Assembly: GCA_045631525.1 (NCBI GenBank)
Contig: JAZQUY010000009.1
Coordinates: forward strand, 1-64,000
From: SIG440 sp045631525
GTDB taxonomy: Bacteria; Bacillota; Clostridia; Monoglobales; Monoglobaceae
Direction of reading: 5' to 3'
Length of the DNA stretch: 64,000 nt
The notes under the pieces were generated by a model that did not search any database, had not been told where the DNA came from, and worked only from the letters and a program-made list of their open reading frames with translations. Both the position numbers and the translations under genes were made by a program. Shown here in pieces: positions 54,129-63,064 of this stretch. Numbering within the stretch: the first letter of the stretch is position 1; each line of letters begins with the position of its first letter.

Positions 54129-56282
54129 ATGAGCCCAGATAAAAAATACTGCAGCTACTCTGACTATCACACGGTTTATGATCCAAAATCTCATGTCTTC
54201 GACGTATTTTGCAGCCATACACTCATAACAACAATACATATTGACGGAGTCCACAAGGACGGAACAAAAGTACGCGACTTCAAAGATTTTCCTTTCATAA
54301 AATATCACAATGATATTTTGCTGCATGAAGATTTTTCAGCTTTGAAAATTTTCCTCAGAGATGAGGAAGAAACCGAAACACCTCTTCTCACTTTCAGTAT
54401 TTATACCGGAAACGGCGATGTCCGCATTGGTATTGAAAGCAGCGAATACGACTCCGTTGCCATCAGCGGAACTATCTACACAGACGCAAAAGAAAATGAC
54501 GATGTTTTTGCTGTTCGCCTTGACAAAAAACAAACGGGCTTTGGCTGTGCTCTGGGAAATGCAATTTCGCCTGATGCTCATGCCATATATAACCGCAGCA
54601 ACGACAAAGCAATCGTCATCGGCGAACCCCATCAGGCAAAGCTCACCAAAGGTGAAAACATGGGCGAATACAATTTTACCTCTGCCATTTTCAAAAGCGA
54701 CTATGCAAATGCTATGCGTCTTTACATGAAAAAGGATGTCCTTGCTGAAGAATACCACATCAAATTTTCACCCAGAAACAGAAATTCTGTGTTTCCAAAG
54801 CCACCTATTGGATGGATGACATGGTATGCTGTGAAATTTGATGCCTGTGAGGAAAATGTTCTTGCCAATGCAAAATGGCAGGCTGAAAACCTCAAGGATT
54901 TTGGTGCAGACACAATCTGGGTTGACTGGGAATGGTTCCATCCCGGATTTTCCCACCAGATACCCGAAAGAACCGATGGAGTCTGCTCTCTTAAGCCGGC
55001 CCCCGAAAAATACCCCCATGGGATGAAATATGTTGCCGAAGAAATTAAGAAGTTGGGTCTTATCCCTGCCCTTTGGGTAACCTTTTTCAACGAGCCCGCC
55101 AAAAGTGAATTTATAGAAAAATACCCCGATATGGTCTTTCTGGAAGAAACTGAATGGTGCGGCAAATACTGGCTTGACCCCACTCACCCCCGTTACCTGG
55201 ATGAATATCTCCCCAAAGCGGTGCAGTGTGTTCACGACTGGGAATATGAGGCAATCAAAATAGACGTTATTCCCCTCGCGGTGATTAAGCTGGAAGAAGC
55301 CCACCACAATCTGTTTGACCCATCACTTTCAACAAAAGAAATATTAAGAAATGTTATAAAAAAAGTCCGTGAACTTGTGGGCGAAAATATGTATATGCTT
55401 TCTTGCTCAGGTTCAAGCAACTCCTCTATCCTCTGGGCATCAGACATCTTTGATTCTGCCCGCATCGGTGATGACGTTTTTTCATGGAAGAATTATCTTG
55501 ACACCGTAAAGAAGCTTCAATTTTTCTACGGAACTCACAATATCCAGCTCCACAATGACCCTGACAACGTGGTTCTCCGGGATGAATTCAGCAATTTTGA
55601 ACAGGCAAAATCACGTCTGGTTCTTCACTCTCTCCTTGGTCTTCCTATGACCTTCGGCGATGAATTCCGCGTATTGGGCGAAGAAAAAATTGATATGATA
55701 AAAAGGTCACTGCCAATCCTTGACATACACCCCACCGACCTTTTCAAGAAGAGTTTTGACACAGACTGTTTCCCCTTGAATTTGAAAATCGCAATGCCAT
55801 ATGAAGACTATCAAGTCACCGCAGTTTTCAATTCCACAGAAGAGAAACTCAGCCGCACTTTCAATCTCCTTGAAGATTTTCAGCTGGAAAGCGGCACATA
55901 TCTGGTATACGACTTTTACAGAGACAAATTCCTGGGCAAGGTAAAAGGCACGCTCGACCTTGACCTTAATCCCTTTGAAGCAAGAGTACTTTCATTCAGA
56001 CCTTGTCTTGATATTCCGCAAATCATCAGCACTTCACGTCACATAACGCAGGGCGCTGCAGAAATCCTTGATATGTGTTTCTGTGACAATACCCTTTCAT
56101 TCAAGTCATCTCTTGTTGCAAAGGATTCCTATACCGTCACCTTGTACGTTCCCGACGGCTATAATTTCCAATCTCAAACAGGCTTTACTGAAGCCGACAA
56201 TAACAGAAACATCTTAAAGCTTTCACTTGTTCCAACCGAAACGACAGAATTTGATTTTTCTGTGACTTTTGAAAAAATATAG
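54129..56282 (+). CDS. GH36-like alpha-glycosidase
   Basis: A 717-residue cytosolic glycoside hydrolase of the clan D type: an N-terminal beta-sandwich, a central barrel with PPIGWMTWYAV, DWEWFHPG, ALWVTFFNEP, the likely nucleophile Asp in IKIDVIP (about 377) and acid/base Asp in DSARIGDD (about 441), and a C-terminal beta domain. Related enzymes are alpha-galactosidases or alpha-N-acetylgalactosaminidases; the exact sugar cannot be told. No signal peptide, so it acts on imported oligosaccharides. AAGGAGTG lies 8 bases before ATG; the esterase gene follows after 13 bases. Confidence 0.82.
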   Translation: MSPDKKYCSYSDYHTVYDPKSHVFDVFCSHTLITTIHIDGVHKDGTKVRDFKDFPFIKYHNDILLHEDFSALKIFLRDEEETETPLLTFSIYTGNGDVRIGIESSEYDSVAISGTIYTDAKENDDVFAVRLDKKQTGFGCALGNAISPDAHAIYNRSNDKAIVIGEPHQAKLTKGENMGEYNFTSAIFKSDYANAMRLYMKKDVLAEEYHIKFSPRNRNSVFPKPPIGWMTWYAVKFDACEENVLANAKWQAENLKDFGADTIWVDWEWFHPGFSHQIPERTDGVCSLKPAPEKYPHGMKYVAEEIKKLGLIPALWVTFFNEPAKSEFIEKYPDMVFLEETEWCGKYWLDPTHPRYLDEYLPKAVQCVHDWEYEAIKIDVIPLAVIKLEEAHHNLFDPSLSTKEILRNVIKKVRELVGENMYMLSCSGSSNSSILWASDIFDSARIGDDVFSWKNYLDTVKKLQFFYGTHNIQLHNDPDNVVLRDEFSNFEQAKSRLVLHSLLGLPMTFGDEFRVLGEEKIDMIKRSLPILDIHPTDLFKKSFDTDCFPLNLKIAMPYEDYQVTAVFNSTEEKLSRTFNLLEDFQLESGTYLVYDFYRDKFLGKVKGTLDLDLNPFEARVLSFRPCLDIPQIISTSRHITQGAAEILDMCFCDNTLSFKSSLVAKDSYTVTLYVPDGYNFQSQTGFTEADNNRNILKLSLVPTETTEFDFSVTFEKI

Positions 56283-56295
56283 GAGGAATATTTTT

Positions 56296-57327
56296 ATGAC
56301 AACAATATCTCCCATCAGCGAAAGCGTACGCTACACAGGCCGTTGGTTTGTGACCGAAAACAGCGCAACCTCCACCACCCCGGGTGCATCTTTTGAAGTT
56401 GCATTCAAGGGCTCTTGGTGCGATCTGCGTTTTGATTTAACCGAAAACGCCGAAGCCTATCCCCATCTTTATATCCAGCTTGATGGCGGCGCAAAAATAG
56501 GCGCAAGGCTCGACCACTATATCAGGATTGAAGCCCCCGACGACGGCAACCACACCGCAACAGTATATTTCAAATCCGCCATGCAGGACCAACAGCGATG
56601 GTACACGCCGCTTGTTGCAAAAGTTACCTTTATTGGCGCCGAAACCGAAAGTGACGGAACCTTGCCTGTAGACGACCGCAAAATCATTGAATTTCTTGGC
56701 GACTCCATCACCGAAGGTATTTGGGTTGACGAATACAGACGTCCGTACTGGGGTTCCACCTCAAATCGCAACAATATGGTGTTCCAAAACGACTCAACCG
56801 CCACATATGCATATCTGACAGCCAATGCTCTTGGTATGCGGCCTTATATAATGGGCTACGGGTCACTGGGTCTTGCAGTAAAAGCTGCCGGCGGAGTACC
56901 AAAAGCAAAAGAAGCGTATCCTTTCTGTTTCAATGACGCCCCAAAACAGCCCATCGACACAGAGATAGTCGTTATCAACTATGGTGTAAACGATCTTTTC
57001 CACGCAGATTTTCGTGACCATATCCGTGAATATGAAGAGTTTCTTCCTCTGGTAAGAAAGCTTAACCCCAAATCAAAGATTGTGGCTCTGAGCGCTTTTT
57101 ATGGGGCCTATCCCGAGGAAAAGGCTGCCTCTCTGAGTTCTTTCGAGCCCTATCCCAAAGAAGTGGAAAAACTGGTAAACCGATACAACAAAGAACATTC
57201 AGACAATGTACTGTTCATTGACTCTACCGGCTGGATTCCCCGGTCTCCTATGCACCCCACCAGGGAAGGACATAAAATCGTTGCCGAAAATCTTGTTAAA
57301 TGTCTTAAAGAGTCTCTCGGAATTTAA
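56296..57327 (+). CDS. SGNH/GDSL-type esterase
   Basis: A 343-residue protein with an N-terminal beta-sandwich (about 1-120) like those of carbohydrate esterase family 2/DUF-type SGNH enzymes, then an SGNH hydrolase domain: FLGDSITEG (nucleophile Ser, about 136), GYGSLGL and NYGVND (oxyanion Asn). The C-terminal DxxH block reads SPMHPTREGH, so the His is kept but the usual Asp is Ser; a Ser-His dyad is likely. No signal peptide. It probably removes acyl groups from the sugars cut by the glycosidase. Confidence 0.82.
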   Translation: MTTISPISESVRYTGRWFVTENSATSTTPGASFEVAFKGSWCDLRFDLTENAEAYPHLYIQLDGGAKIGARLDHYIRIEAPDDGNHTATVYFKSAMQDQQRWYTPLVAKVTFIGAETESDGTLPVDDRKIIEFLGDSITEGIWVDEYRRPYWGSTSNRNNMVFQNDSTATYAYLTANALGMRPYIMGYGSLGLAVKAAGGVPKAKEAYPFCFNDAPKQPIDTEIVVINYGVNDLFHADFRDHIREYEEFLPLVRKLNPKSKIVALSAFYGAYPEEKAASLSSFEPYPKEVEKLVNRYNKEHSDNVLFIDSTGWIPRSPMHPTREGHKIVAENLVKCLKESLGI

Positions 57328-57352
57328 TACAAATAAATATCCCCCCGTAAAT

Positions 57353-57378
57353 TGAAGTAGTAAAATAAAAGTAGACAC
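57353..57378 (+). repeat. Left inverted repeat of the IS
   Basis: 26 bases beginning TGAAGTAGT and ending AGTAGACAC; 22 of 26 match the complement of the right end at 58675-58700. Confidence 0.8.
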
Positions 57379-57442
57379 ATGGAAAACCACCATGTATCTA
57401 CTTTTTTGTTTTTGTGTTAAAATAATTGTGGAGGTGTTTGAT

Positions 57443-57811
57443 TTGAAAAAAGGACAAACAAAACGAACATGGACAAAGGAACAGAAGCTAGCAATAATAA
57501 AAAGATATTATGAAGAACATATATCAGCTGGTACTCTTGCCAAAGAACATAATGCAGATAAAGGAATGATATGCCGTTGGATAAGGAGTTACAATCAACA
57601 TGGTGAATCGGTATTTGATTCTAAAAATAGCAGAAAAGGCAATCCGTTTTCTGCATTACATACCAGTAAGTCATTAACAGAAACTGACAGATTAAAGTTG
57701 CAATTAGCGAAATTAGAAATAGAAAATGAACGGTTAAAAAAAGGATACCACGTGAAAGGAGTTGGTGCAAACAAGGAGTTCGTTATCTTAAAAGGTGTGA
57801 ATATGAAATAA
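57443..57811 (+). CDS. IS3-family transposase OrfA (HTH)
   Basis: 122 residues with a helix-turn-helix (TWTKEQKLAIIKRYYEEHISAGTL...ICRWIRSY pattern) and a leucine-zipper-like C terminus (LQLAKLEIENERLKK). TTG start 8 bases after GGAGG. Binds the IS ends. A run of seven A (57736-57742) allows -1 slippage into orfB to make the OrfAB transposase. Confidence 0.88.
   Translation: MKKGQTKRTWTKEQKLAIIKRYYEEHISAGTLAKEHNADKGMICRWIRSYNQHGESVFDSKNSRKGNPFSALHTSKSLTETDRLKLQLAKLEIENERLKKGYHVKGVGANKEFVILKGVNMK
57736..57742 (+). other. Programmed -1 frameshift site of the IS
   Basis: TTA AAA AAA GGA in the orfA frame; slipping back one base gives AAA AAA AGG ATA CCA and continues open through YEIIYSLKDKYSV into OrfB, the standard IS3 arrangement. 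Confidence 0.75.
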
Positions 57812-57846
57812 TATACTCCCTTAAAGATAAGTATAGCGTAAAATCC

Positions 57847-58662
57847 TTGTGTGAGATAATGTCAGTTAATCGTTCGGGGTATTACAAATGGTTAGCAAGA
57901 AAAGATAAACCCAATCGTTATGAACAAGATAGAATAATTCTGACAGAATTGCTTTTAGAACAACACAAAAAGCATAAAACAAAAGGATATCATTATCTCG
58001 CAAGATTAGCTCGTAACGAAACCGGATGGCTCTTTTCAGACAATCTCGCTCACAAATGCTGCAAGTTGGCAGGAATCCGTTCTAAAACAAACCGAGGAAG
58101 AAAATATGCAGGGAAAGAGCATATTAAATTTCCTAATACAATCAATGGTAATTGGAAAACAACCCGACCGTTAGAATTTGTTGTATCAGATATGACTTGC
58201 ATTTATCATAAAGGGATTCGTTGGGAATGGACATATATATTGGATACATACAACAATGAAATAATAGCAAATTTTGTAACAAACAAGAGAGGCAGCAGTT
58301 TACCATATTACCATTGTCTAAATGAGTTAATAGAAAAAACAAAAGAGCAGAGCTACCCAGTCACTTTGCATACCGACCAAGGTAGTGTCTACTCTTCATC
58401 AGGGTTCTACCAAACCCATAAATATTATACTAACATCAAACGCTCTATGTCAAGAGCTGGAACACCAACCGACAATCCTATAATAGAGTCTTTAAATGGA
58501 TGGATAAAAGAAGAAATGAAAATAGATTTTAATTTAAAATCAGTTGAAAATGTTCCGTCTTTTCTCGAAAGCTATGTTCATTACTTTAATAACGAAAGAT
58601 TATCATACAAATTAAATTACAAAACCCCTGTCCAATATAGAATTGAACAAGGGTTTGCATAA
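57847..58662 (+). CDS. IS3-family transposase OrfB (DDE integrase core)
   Basis: 271 residues from the first internal Met, but the reading frame is open upstream to the slip site, so the working protein is OrfAB. It has the HTH_21-like segment (HKTKGYHYLARL) and an rve catalytic core with all three acidic residues: Asp in VVSDMTCIY, Asp in LHTDQGS and Glu in PIIESLNGW. No internal stops, so the element may be active. AT-rich codon use differs from the chromosomal genes. Confidence 0.9.
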   Translation: MCEIMSVNRSGYYKWLARKDKPNRYEQDRIILTELLLEQHKKHKTKGYHYLARLARNETGWLFSDNLAHKCCKLAGIRSKTNRGRKYAGKEHIKFPNTINGNWKTTRPLEFVVSDMTCIYHKGIRWEWTYILDTYNNEIIANFVTNKRGSSLPYYHCLNELIEKTKEQSYPVTLHTDQGSVYSSSGFYQTHKYYTNIKRSMSRAGTPTDNPIIESLNGWIKEEMKIDFNLKSVENVPSFLESYVHYFNNERLSYKLNYKTPVQYRIEQGFA

Positions 58663-58711
58663 TTCGTGGTTTTAGTGTCTACTTTTACTTGACAAGTTCA
58701 GACGGCTTTTT

Positions 58712-59655
58712 CTATTTTCCATCAAACAGCCTTGCTGCATTGTTATAGAATATATCTTCAAGCTGACTTTTCCCCAAATCAGCCAAAATGCTCAGCTCGC
58801 GCATTGCCATAAAGCCTTCGGTGATAACGTGCCTCAATGGGAAACCATTTGGGAAATTACGTTCGTTAATCCACGCAAAAGTATTACCCAAAGAAATGGG
58901 TTTTCCTAAAAATGCTGCCACCGGATAATCCGTTCCCCACATACAGCGGCTCACACCAACCTTTTTGATTATATAAAGCATTGCCGGCGACTCACAGATT
59001 CCCGAAAAATCATACCACACGTTTTCAAGGTCTGCAAGTTTATCCACTGTTCCAAAAACAGTCCATGCAGCAAAAGCTCTTGCTGCGTGCGCCAAGATAA
59101 GCACCGCATCAGGATATTTCTTTGCCATTTCAATTATGTAATTAAGATTATCAGGATGCGCCAGACATTCATTTTTCACCATATGCAAGGTAATAGCCAT
59201 TTTCCTTTGGTTTGCAACCTCCCACGCACTCTCAGGAAGATATTCATCAATGGCAGCCTCATATTTATCCTCACACTCCGCATAAAAGCAATAGCACTTA
59301 AGCCCCTTTATATTGGGATGCAGAAGCCTTGCCTCTATATCATAAACTGTATCCCCGGGAAAAACAATAATCTCCCCCACATTTTGAGGATGCTTATTAA
59401 GTTCCTCCACCAAAAAACCGTGGGATTTTGCCAGTTCCGTCAGGTCGCTAAGAGAATCATCCCATTGCAACGTACCTCTCTGTTTTTCGCAAACAGCTTT
59501 ATATCATCATAATAATCATCAAAAGACTTTCGCCCGTCATACAGAGAATCAAGATGCGTAATATGCATATGGGCATCAAAAAGCTTATCCGGCAAAAAAT
59601 CGTCAATTATTTTAGCCGCCTCTATATCATGATTGTTATAAATGGACTCTCTCAT
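58712..59655 (-). pseudogene. Amidohydrolase-family (TIM barrel) gene with a frameshift
   Basis: Two frames overlap at 59440-59470. The first (59655-59440) gives 71 residues with the metal motif FDAHMHITHL and ends GMILLAT-stop; the second (to 58712) gives the rest, joining at DLTELAKSHGF, with ILAHAARAF and the metal Asp in MWGTDYPVA. Together they make a normal amidohydrolase_2-type protein of about 310 residues. A single-base indel near 59443-59452 explains the break: decay or a sequence error. The IS ends 12 bases after the stop. Confidence 0.8.
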
Positions 59656-59785
59656 TTCCCATTCCCCTTTTAACAGCTAAATTCAAAGGGATTGCCACCG
59701 CGTGAGCAGTTATAATCCCTTATCCATTATATACTATATATGTTTTATTTTCAACAAATCAAAATATGTTGTCTTATTTTACCAA

Positions 59786-60754
59786 TTAGAGAGCAAACTG
59801 AAATACACAAAACGCTGCATATATAAGGAGCAGAAGAATACCCTGAGTCCTCGAAAGCTTGCCACGTATCAATGCAGGGAATACCATAATTGACATTACC
59901 AGAAACATAACAGGAATATCCACAGCAAGTGACGTATTAACGCCAAATGCCTGTGAACTATTGGGAACAGGGAATGGTGAAAGCACAGTTGACACGCCGC
60001 TTACAAGCACAAGGTTAAAGAGATTTGCACCAATGATATTTCCAAGGGACAATGAGCTGTGCCCCTTTATAAGCGACGTGATTGCTGTAACAAATTCAGG
60101 AAGTGATGTTCCAAGCGCCACAAAGGTCAGAGCAATTACCGACTCAGGAACACCAAGCATCTGGGCAATAATAGTTCCATTGTCCACCAGCAAATCAGCA
60201 CCAACAGCAATAACAGCAGCTCCCGCAACAAGCAAAATCAATTCTTTCCACAAAGAGCCGCTCGTTTCTGTTTCTTCTTCCTCGCCTTTCTTTTCAGCAA
60301 GGCTTTTCTTGGCCTGAATAACCGAGATTATCATATAGACAGCAAAAATCGAAACCAAAACAATGCCTACAGCTCTTGAAAAGTTGCCTGTAAAATAAGC
60401 AACCGCCGAATAAAACACCGCAGCCACAAAAAAGAAACCCACCGGCAAAACAAGGGGTTTGCGGTTAACATCAGACGGACGGATGGCAATTGTAATCGCC
60501 GCAATCAGCGAGGTATTGCATATAATCGAGCCAATAGCATTGCCGTATGCGATTTCCCCATGGCCACTAAGAGCCGCGCCTGCAGATACCATAACCTCTG
60601 GCAAGGTAGTTCCAATTGAAACAATGGTCGCACCTATCAAAATTTCAGGAATATGAAATCTGTGTGCAATGCCTGTAGCACCATCAACAAACCAGTCGCC
60701 GCCCTTAATCAGCAAAACGACGCCTACCAAAAACAATAAAACCGGAATTAACAT
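59786..60754 (-). CDS. Calcium/sodium antiporter (CaCA family)
   Basis: A 322-residue membrane protein with about ten helices in two inverted halves, each with the family alpha-repeat: SIGTTLPEVMVS and ALGTSLPEFVTA plus GNAIGSIICN and GNIIGANLFN. These residues bind Na+ and Ca2+. It expels calcium using the sodium (or potassium) gradient. A Glu-rich cytoplasmic loop (KKGEEEETE) separates the halves. The start at 60754 follows GAGGGAG. Confidence 0.93.
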   Translation of the reverse strand: MLIPVLLFLVGVVLLIKGGDWFVDGATGIAHRFHIPEILIGATIVSIGTTLPEVMVSAGAALSGHGEIAYGNAIGSIICNTSLIAAITIAIRPSDVNRKPLVLPVGFFFVAAVFYSAVAYFTGNFSRAVGIVLVSIFAVYMIISVIQAKKSLAEKKGEEEETETSGSLWKELILLVAGAAVIAVGADLLVDNGTIIAQMLGVPESVIALTFVALGTSLPEFVTAITSLIKGHSSLSLGNIIGANLFNLVLVSGVSTVLSPFPVPNSSQAFGVNTSLAVDIPVMFLVMSIMVFPALIRGKLSRTQGILLLLIYAAFCVFQFAL

Positions 60755-60808
60755 AAAAAATCTCCCTCTTTCCCATATGATTTTGTGTTTCAAGCGCATC
60801 TTTTATGC

Positions 60809-60849
60809 AAAAAAAGACCTTTATTGTGCCAAAAACACAATAAAAGTCT
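60809..60849 (-). terminator. Terminator upstream of the antiporter gene
   Basis: On the minus strand AGACTTTTATTGTG pairs with CACAATAAAGGTCT over 14 bp (one G-U), followed by seven T. It ends the toxin-region transcript or attenuates the antiporter. Nothing else is recognised in 60850-60978. Confidence 0.75.
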
Positions 60850-60978
60850 CATTACACTTAAAAACTTTAAATGCTGTGCCGCGATTTCAAAAGAAATGTA
60901 CTGACGCGCGCACAGGCGGAAAACCCGCAAATTACTCCCTTTTATTTGTATGTATGATAACATATTTTGGGAGAAATG

Positions 60979-61215
60979 TCAATGTTTTTTCACCGCTTCT
61001 GTGGCATCATCCCCGTGCTTTATAGCACCCTTTAAAACATCTCCTGCCTCATCCGTATACTTAAGAGCGCCAATTACTGGAAGCATCGATAAAACATCAA
61101 ACAAAGTCTGAACTATATGACCTGTCGACACCTCAAAATGTGTTACATCATAAATGAGGTCACGAATATCCGCCAGTACATCAACACCCAAGAACCCTAA
61201 GCCAACCTGACCCAA
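60979..61215 (-). pseudogene. Displaced fragment of a polymorphic toxin (pre-toxin segment)
   Basis: A 78-residue frame nearly identical to residues ~277-354 of the toxin at 61554-62951 (VGLGFLGVDVLADIRDLIYD..., with only a few changes), ending in KKH and a stop where the toxin tip should begin. It has no ribosome site of its own worth naming. It is best read as the remnant of an older toxin tip left behind after a new tip and immunity gene were inserted. Confidence 0.75.
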
Positions 61216-61222
61216 AACGCCA
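60988..61222 (-). repeat. 235-bp direct repeat, copy A
   Basis: Matches 61884-62118 with only about ten differences; the offset is 896 bp. Flanks on both sides are unrelated. Confidence 0.9.
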
Positions 61223-61239
61223 AGTAGCTTTATTTATAA

Positions 61240-61551
61240 CTAATTTATCTTTTTTCCCTCTGCAATTATTTCATAAGGAAAGTTTTTGTAGTTAATGCAA
61301 AAATATTCATCCTCTGTGATATACACAGGCGGATTACCGGTTAAATCAATTACTTTAAAAACAAATGACCAAAATTCTTCATAACCAGCTTCATCCATAT
61401 CGCATTCTGAATCATCTTCTATATATGAATCAAATATTCCCTGAATATGACTATCATCTTTCCATTTTAATGTCATTTTTTTTCCATAGTTTTCATCAAC
61501 AGTATCCATAAATTTTCCGATTATTGTCTTTTCCTTATCATTTAAATACAT
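61240..61551 (-). CDS. Probable immunity protein for the adjacent toxin
   Basis: 103 residues, acidic and rich in Asp, Tyr and Phe (YIEDDSECDMDEAGYEEFW), with no signal peptide. It begins 2 bases after the toxin stop, with GGAGG inside the toxin's last codons, so the two are translationally coupled: the usual order of polymorphic toxin and antidote. No immunity family recognised; the role is inferred from position and composition. Confidence 0.65.
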   Translation of the reverse strand: MYLNDKEKTIIGKFMDTVDENYGKKMTLKWKDDSHIQGIFDSYIEDDSECDMDEAGYEEFWSFVFKVIDLTGNPPVYITEDEYFCINYKNFPYEIIAEGKKIN

Positions 61552-61553
61552 CC

Positions 61554-62951
61554 TTAATTCCTCCAATCAATCGGCTTTTCTGGTACAATGTGCGTCCCGG
61601 AATTTGAATAATGTATTGTTCCAACAGTCGTGTTATATAACTTTCCTGTTTTGGGGTCTACATATCTACCAATAACTTTGCCAAAATCAACTCTTTCTTT
61701 ATTTTTCCCTATTTTTTGACCTTTGCCGCTATATTTATTTACTAAACTTTGAGCTTCGCTAATTGAAATATCCAAAAGACTTTTCCCCTTGATATAGTTA
61801 TTATGTCCTACAATGTGTTTTCCCTGTTTCCCCAAGTGTATCTGTTTGGAGTAATCTGAAAAATCAGTAACTTTTTTAGCAGCTTTCACCGCTTCTGTGG
61901 CATCATCCCCGTGCTTTATGGCACCCTTTAAAACATCTCCTGCCTCATCCGTATACTTAAGAGTGCCAATCACTGGAAGCATCGATAAAACATCAAACAA
62001 AGTCTGAACTATATGACCTGTCGACACCTCAAAATGTGTTACATCATAAATGAGGTCACGAAGATCCGCCAGTACATCGACACCCAAGAACCCTAAACCA
62101 ACCTGACCCAAAACACCACCCAGATTGACATCTTCCGCATAATTCCCCAAAAAAATTTGCTTTAATGAAGTCCGCAAATACCCTAAAGGATTTGCGCCAT
62201 CTTCATCTTCAGTATTTTGAGACGCCACAACCTCAGTATTTTGATTTTTATCTAACACCTCAACAAAGCAATCACAGTTGGGATGAAACGGCATAAGGCT
62301 TTCGCCCATTTCTGCATCACCAATGAGAAAAACTTTACCGTCCAATTTGGTACATTCTTCACAATTGTCGCCGTTTGTTTTAATTCGATAATGAGTATAT
62401 CCCTTATCCTCATAATCCCATAGTAACATATATTGCTTTAGCTGTCCAGCGCTGTCCTTCAAAAAACTTTCCAAAGACGTGAGTCTTTTTGTTAACACCT
62501 TTCGAATGTGAGCTATAGCCGATTTAGCATCCTTGTTTTGCATCATTTGCAAATTCATTTCGTGCTTGACCGTGCTGATTAAAGAAGTCTTTGATTGATT
62601 CAACCTCTCATTAAACTGTCTTTCAAATTCTTTTCCCCTGTTTCCGTATGTATCAAGCTTTTTTGAGGTCTGGAGACTCAGCCCGAGCTCATCATAAAAT
62701 TCCGCAATATGCTTTTCTATGCTTGAATTTAAAACATCATAAGGAAAAACCAAATTTTCCCCGGCAAAATTTTGCAAATCCTGACCAAGAAACAACCTAT
62801 CTTTTAAAGGGATATTTCTTTTCATTATAGAAATCACTTTCTCACCATCATCAGGCACAAAAACGGCATAAGCATAAGCAATTTCCTTAGCTATATCTTC
62901 CTTAAGCCTTTCCGCCATACTCTCGAACATCTTTTCGTTCATTAAATCCAA
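61554..62951 (-). CDS. MuF-type polymorphic toxin with Ntox50-like tip
   Basis: About 465 residues in three parts. N-terminal ~240: a phage Mu F/minor head-like region with CEECTKLDGKV and PFHPNCDC (cysteines and His). Residues ~277-354: a hydrophobic pre-toxin linker (GLGFLGVDVLADLRDLIYDV... DVLSMLPVIG). The last ~95: a toxin tip with HLGKQGKHIVGHNNY, KERVDFGKVIGRYVDPKTG and HYSNSGTHIVPEKP, resembling polymorphic toxin type 50, a predicted RNase. The start is set at a TTG (62951) 5 bases after AAAGGAGG; ATG 62942 is the alternative. No other phage gene is near. Confidence 0.8.
   Translation of the reverse strand: MDLMNEKMFESMAERLKEDIAKEIAYAYAVFVPDDGEKVISIMKRNIPLKDRLFLGQDLQNFAGENLVFPYDVLNSSIEKHIAEFYDELGLSLQTSKKLDTYGNRGKEFERQFNERLNQSKTSLISTVKHEMNLQMMQNKDAKSAIAHIRKVLTKRLTSLESFLKDSAGQLKQYMLLWDYEDKGYTHYRIKTNGDNCEECTKLDGKVFLIGDAEMGESLMPFHPNCDCFVEVLDKNQNTEVVASQNTEDEDGANPLGYLRTSLKQIFLGNYAEDVNLGGVLGQVGLGFLGVDVLADLRDLIYDVTHFEVSTGHIVQTLFDVLSMLPVIGTLKYTDEAGDVLKGAIKHGDDATEAVKAAKKVTDFSDYSKQIHLGKQGKHIVGHNNYIKGKSLLDISISEAQSLVNKYSGKGQKIGKNKERVDFGKVIGRYVDPKTGKLYNTTVGTIHYSNSGTHIVPEKPIDWRN
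61884..62118 (-). repeat. 235-bp direct repeat, copy B (inside the toxin gene)
   Basis: Covers the pre-toxin segment of the toxin gene; partner of copy A at 60988-61222. Confidence 0.9.
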
Positions 62952-63022
62952 ATCATCCTCCTTTGGTATTTTGTTTACATTATATACCAATGAAAATGGA
63001 CAAAACGAACATATTTGAAAGC

Positions 63023-63047
63023 AAAAAATCCCGTCAAAGCGGGACTT
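63023..63047 (-). terminator. Terminator of the DUF6062-like gene
   Basis: GTCCCG/CGGGAT stem on the minus strand followed by TTTTTTG. Confidence 0.7.
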
Positions 63048-63064
63048 TCGTCTTCATATTAATA

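Larger units (their letters stand above)
57353..58700 (+). mobile_element. IS3-family insertion sequence, intact
   Basis: About 1348 bp with imperfect 26-bp terminal inverted repeats: left TGAAGTAGTAAAATAAAAGT..., right the same with four mismatches, both reading on into AGACAC; the ends are TG...CA as in IS3. It carries orfA and orfB with a -1 frameshift site. The flanks (AAT left, GAC right) show no clear target duplication. It sits between the esterase gene and the broken amidohydrolase and disrupts neither stop codon. Confidence 0.88.

Noticed and set aside
60979..63000. Prophage or phage remnant around the MuF-like toxin
   Set aside because: No portal, capsid, integrase, terminase or tail genes are visible; the neighbours are housekeeping-type genes.
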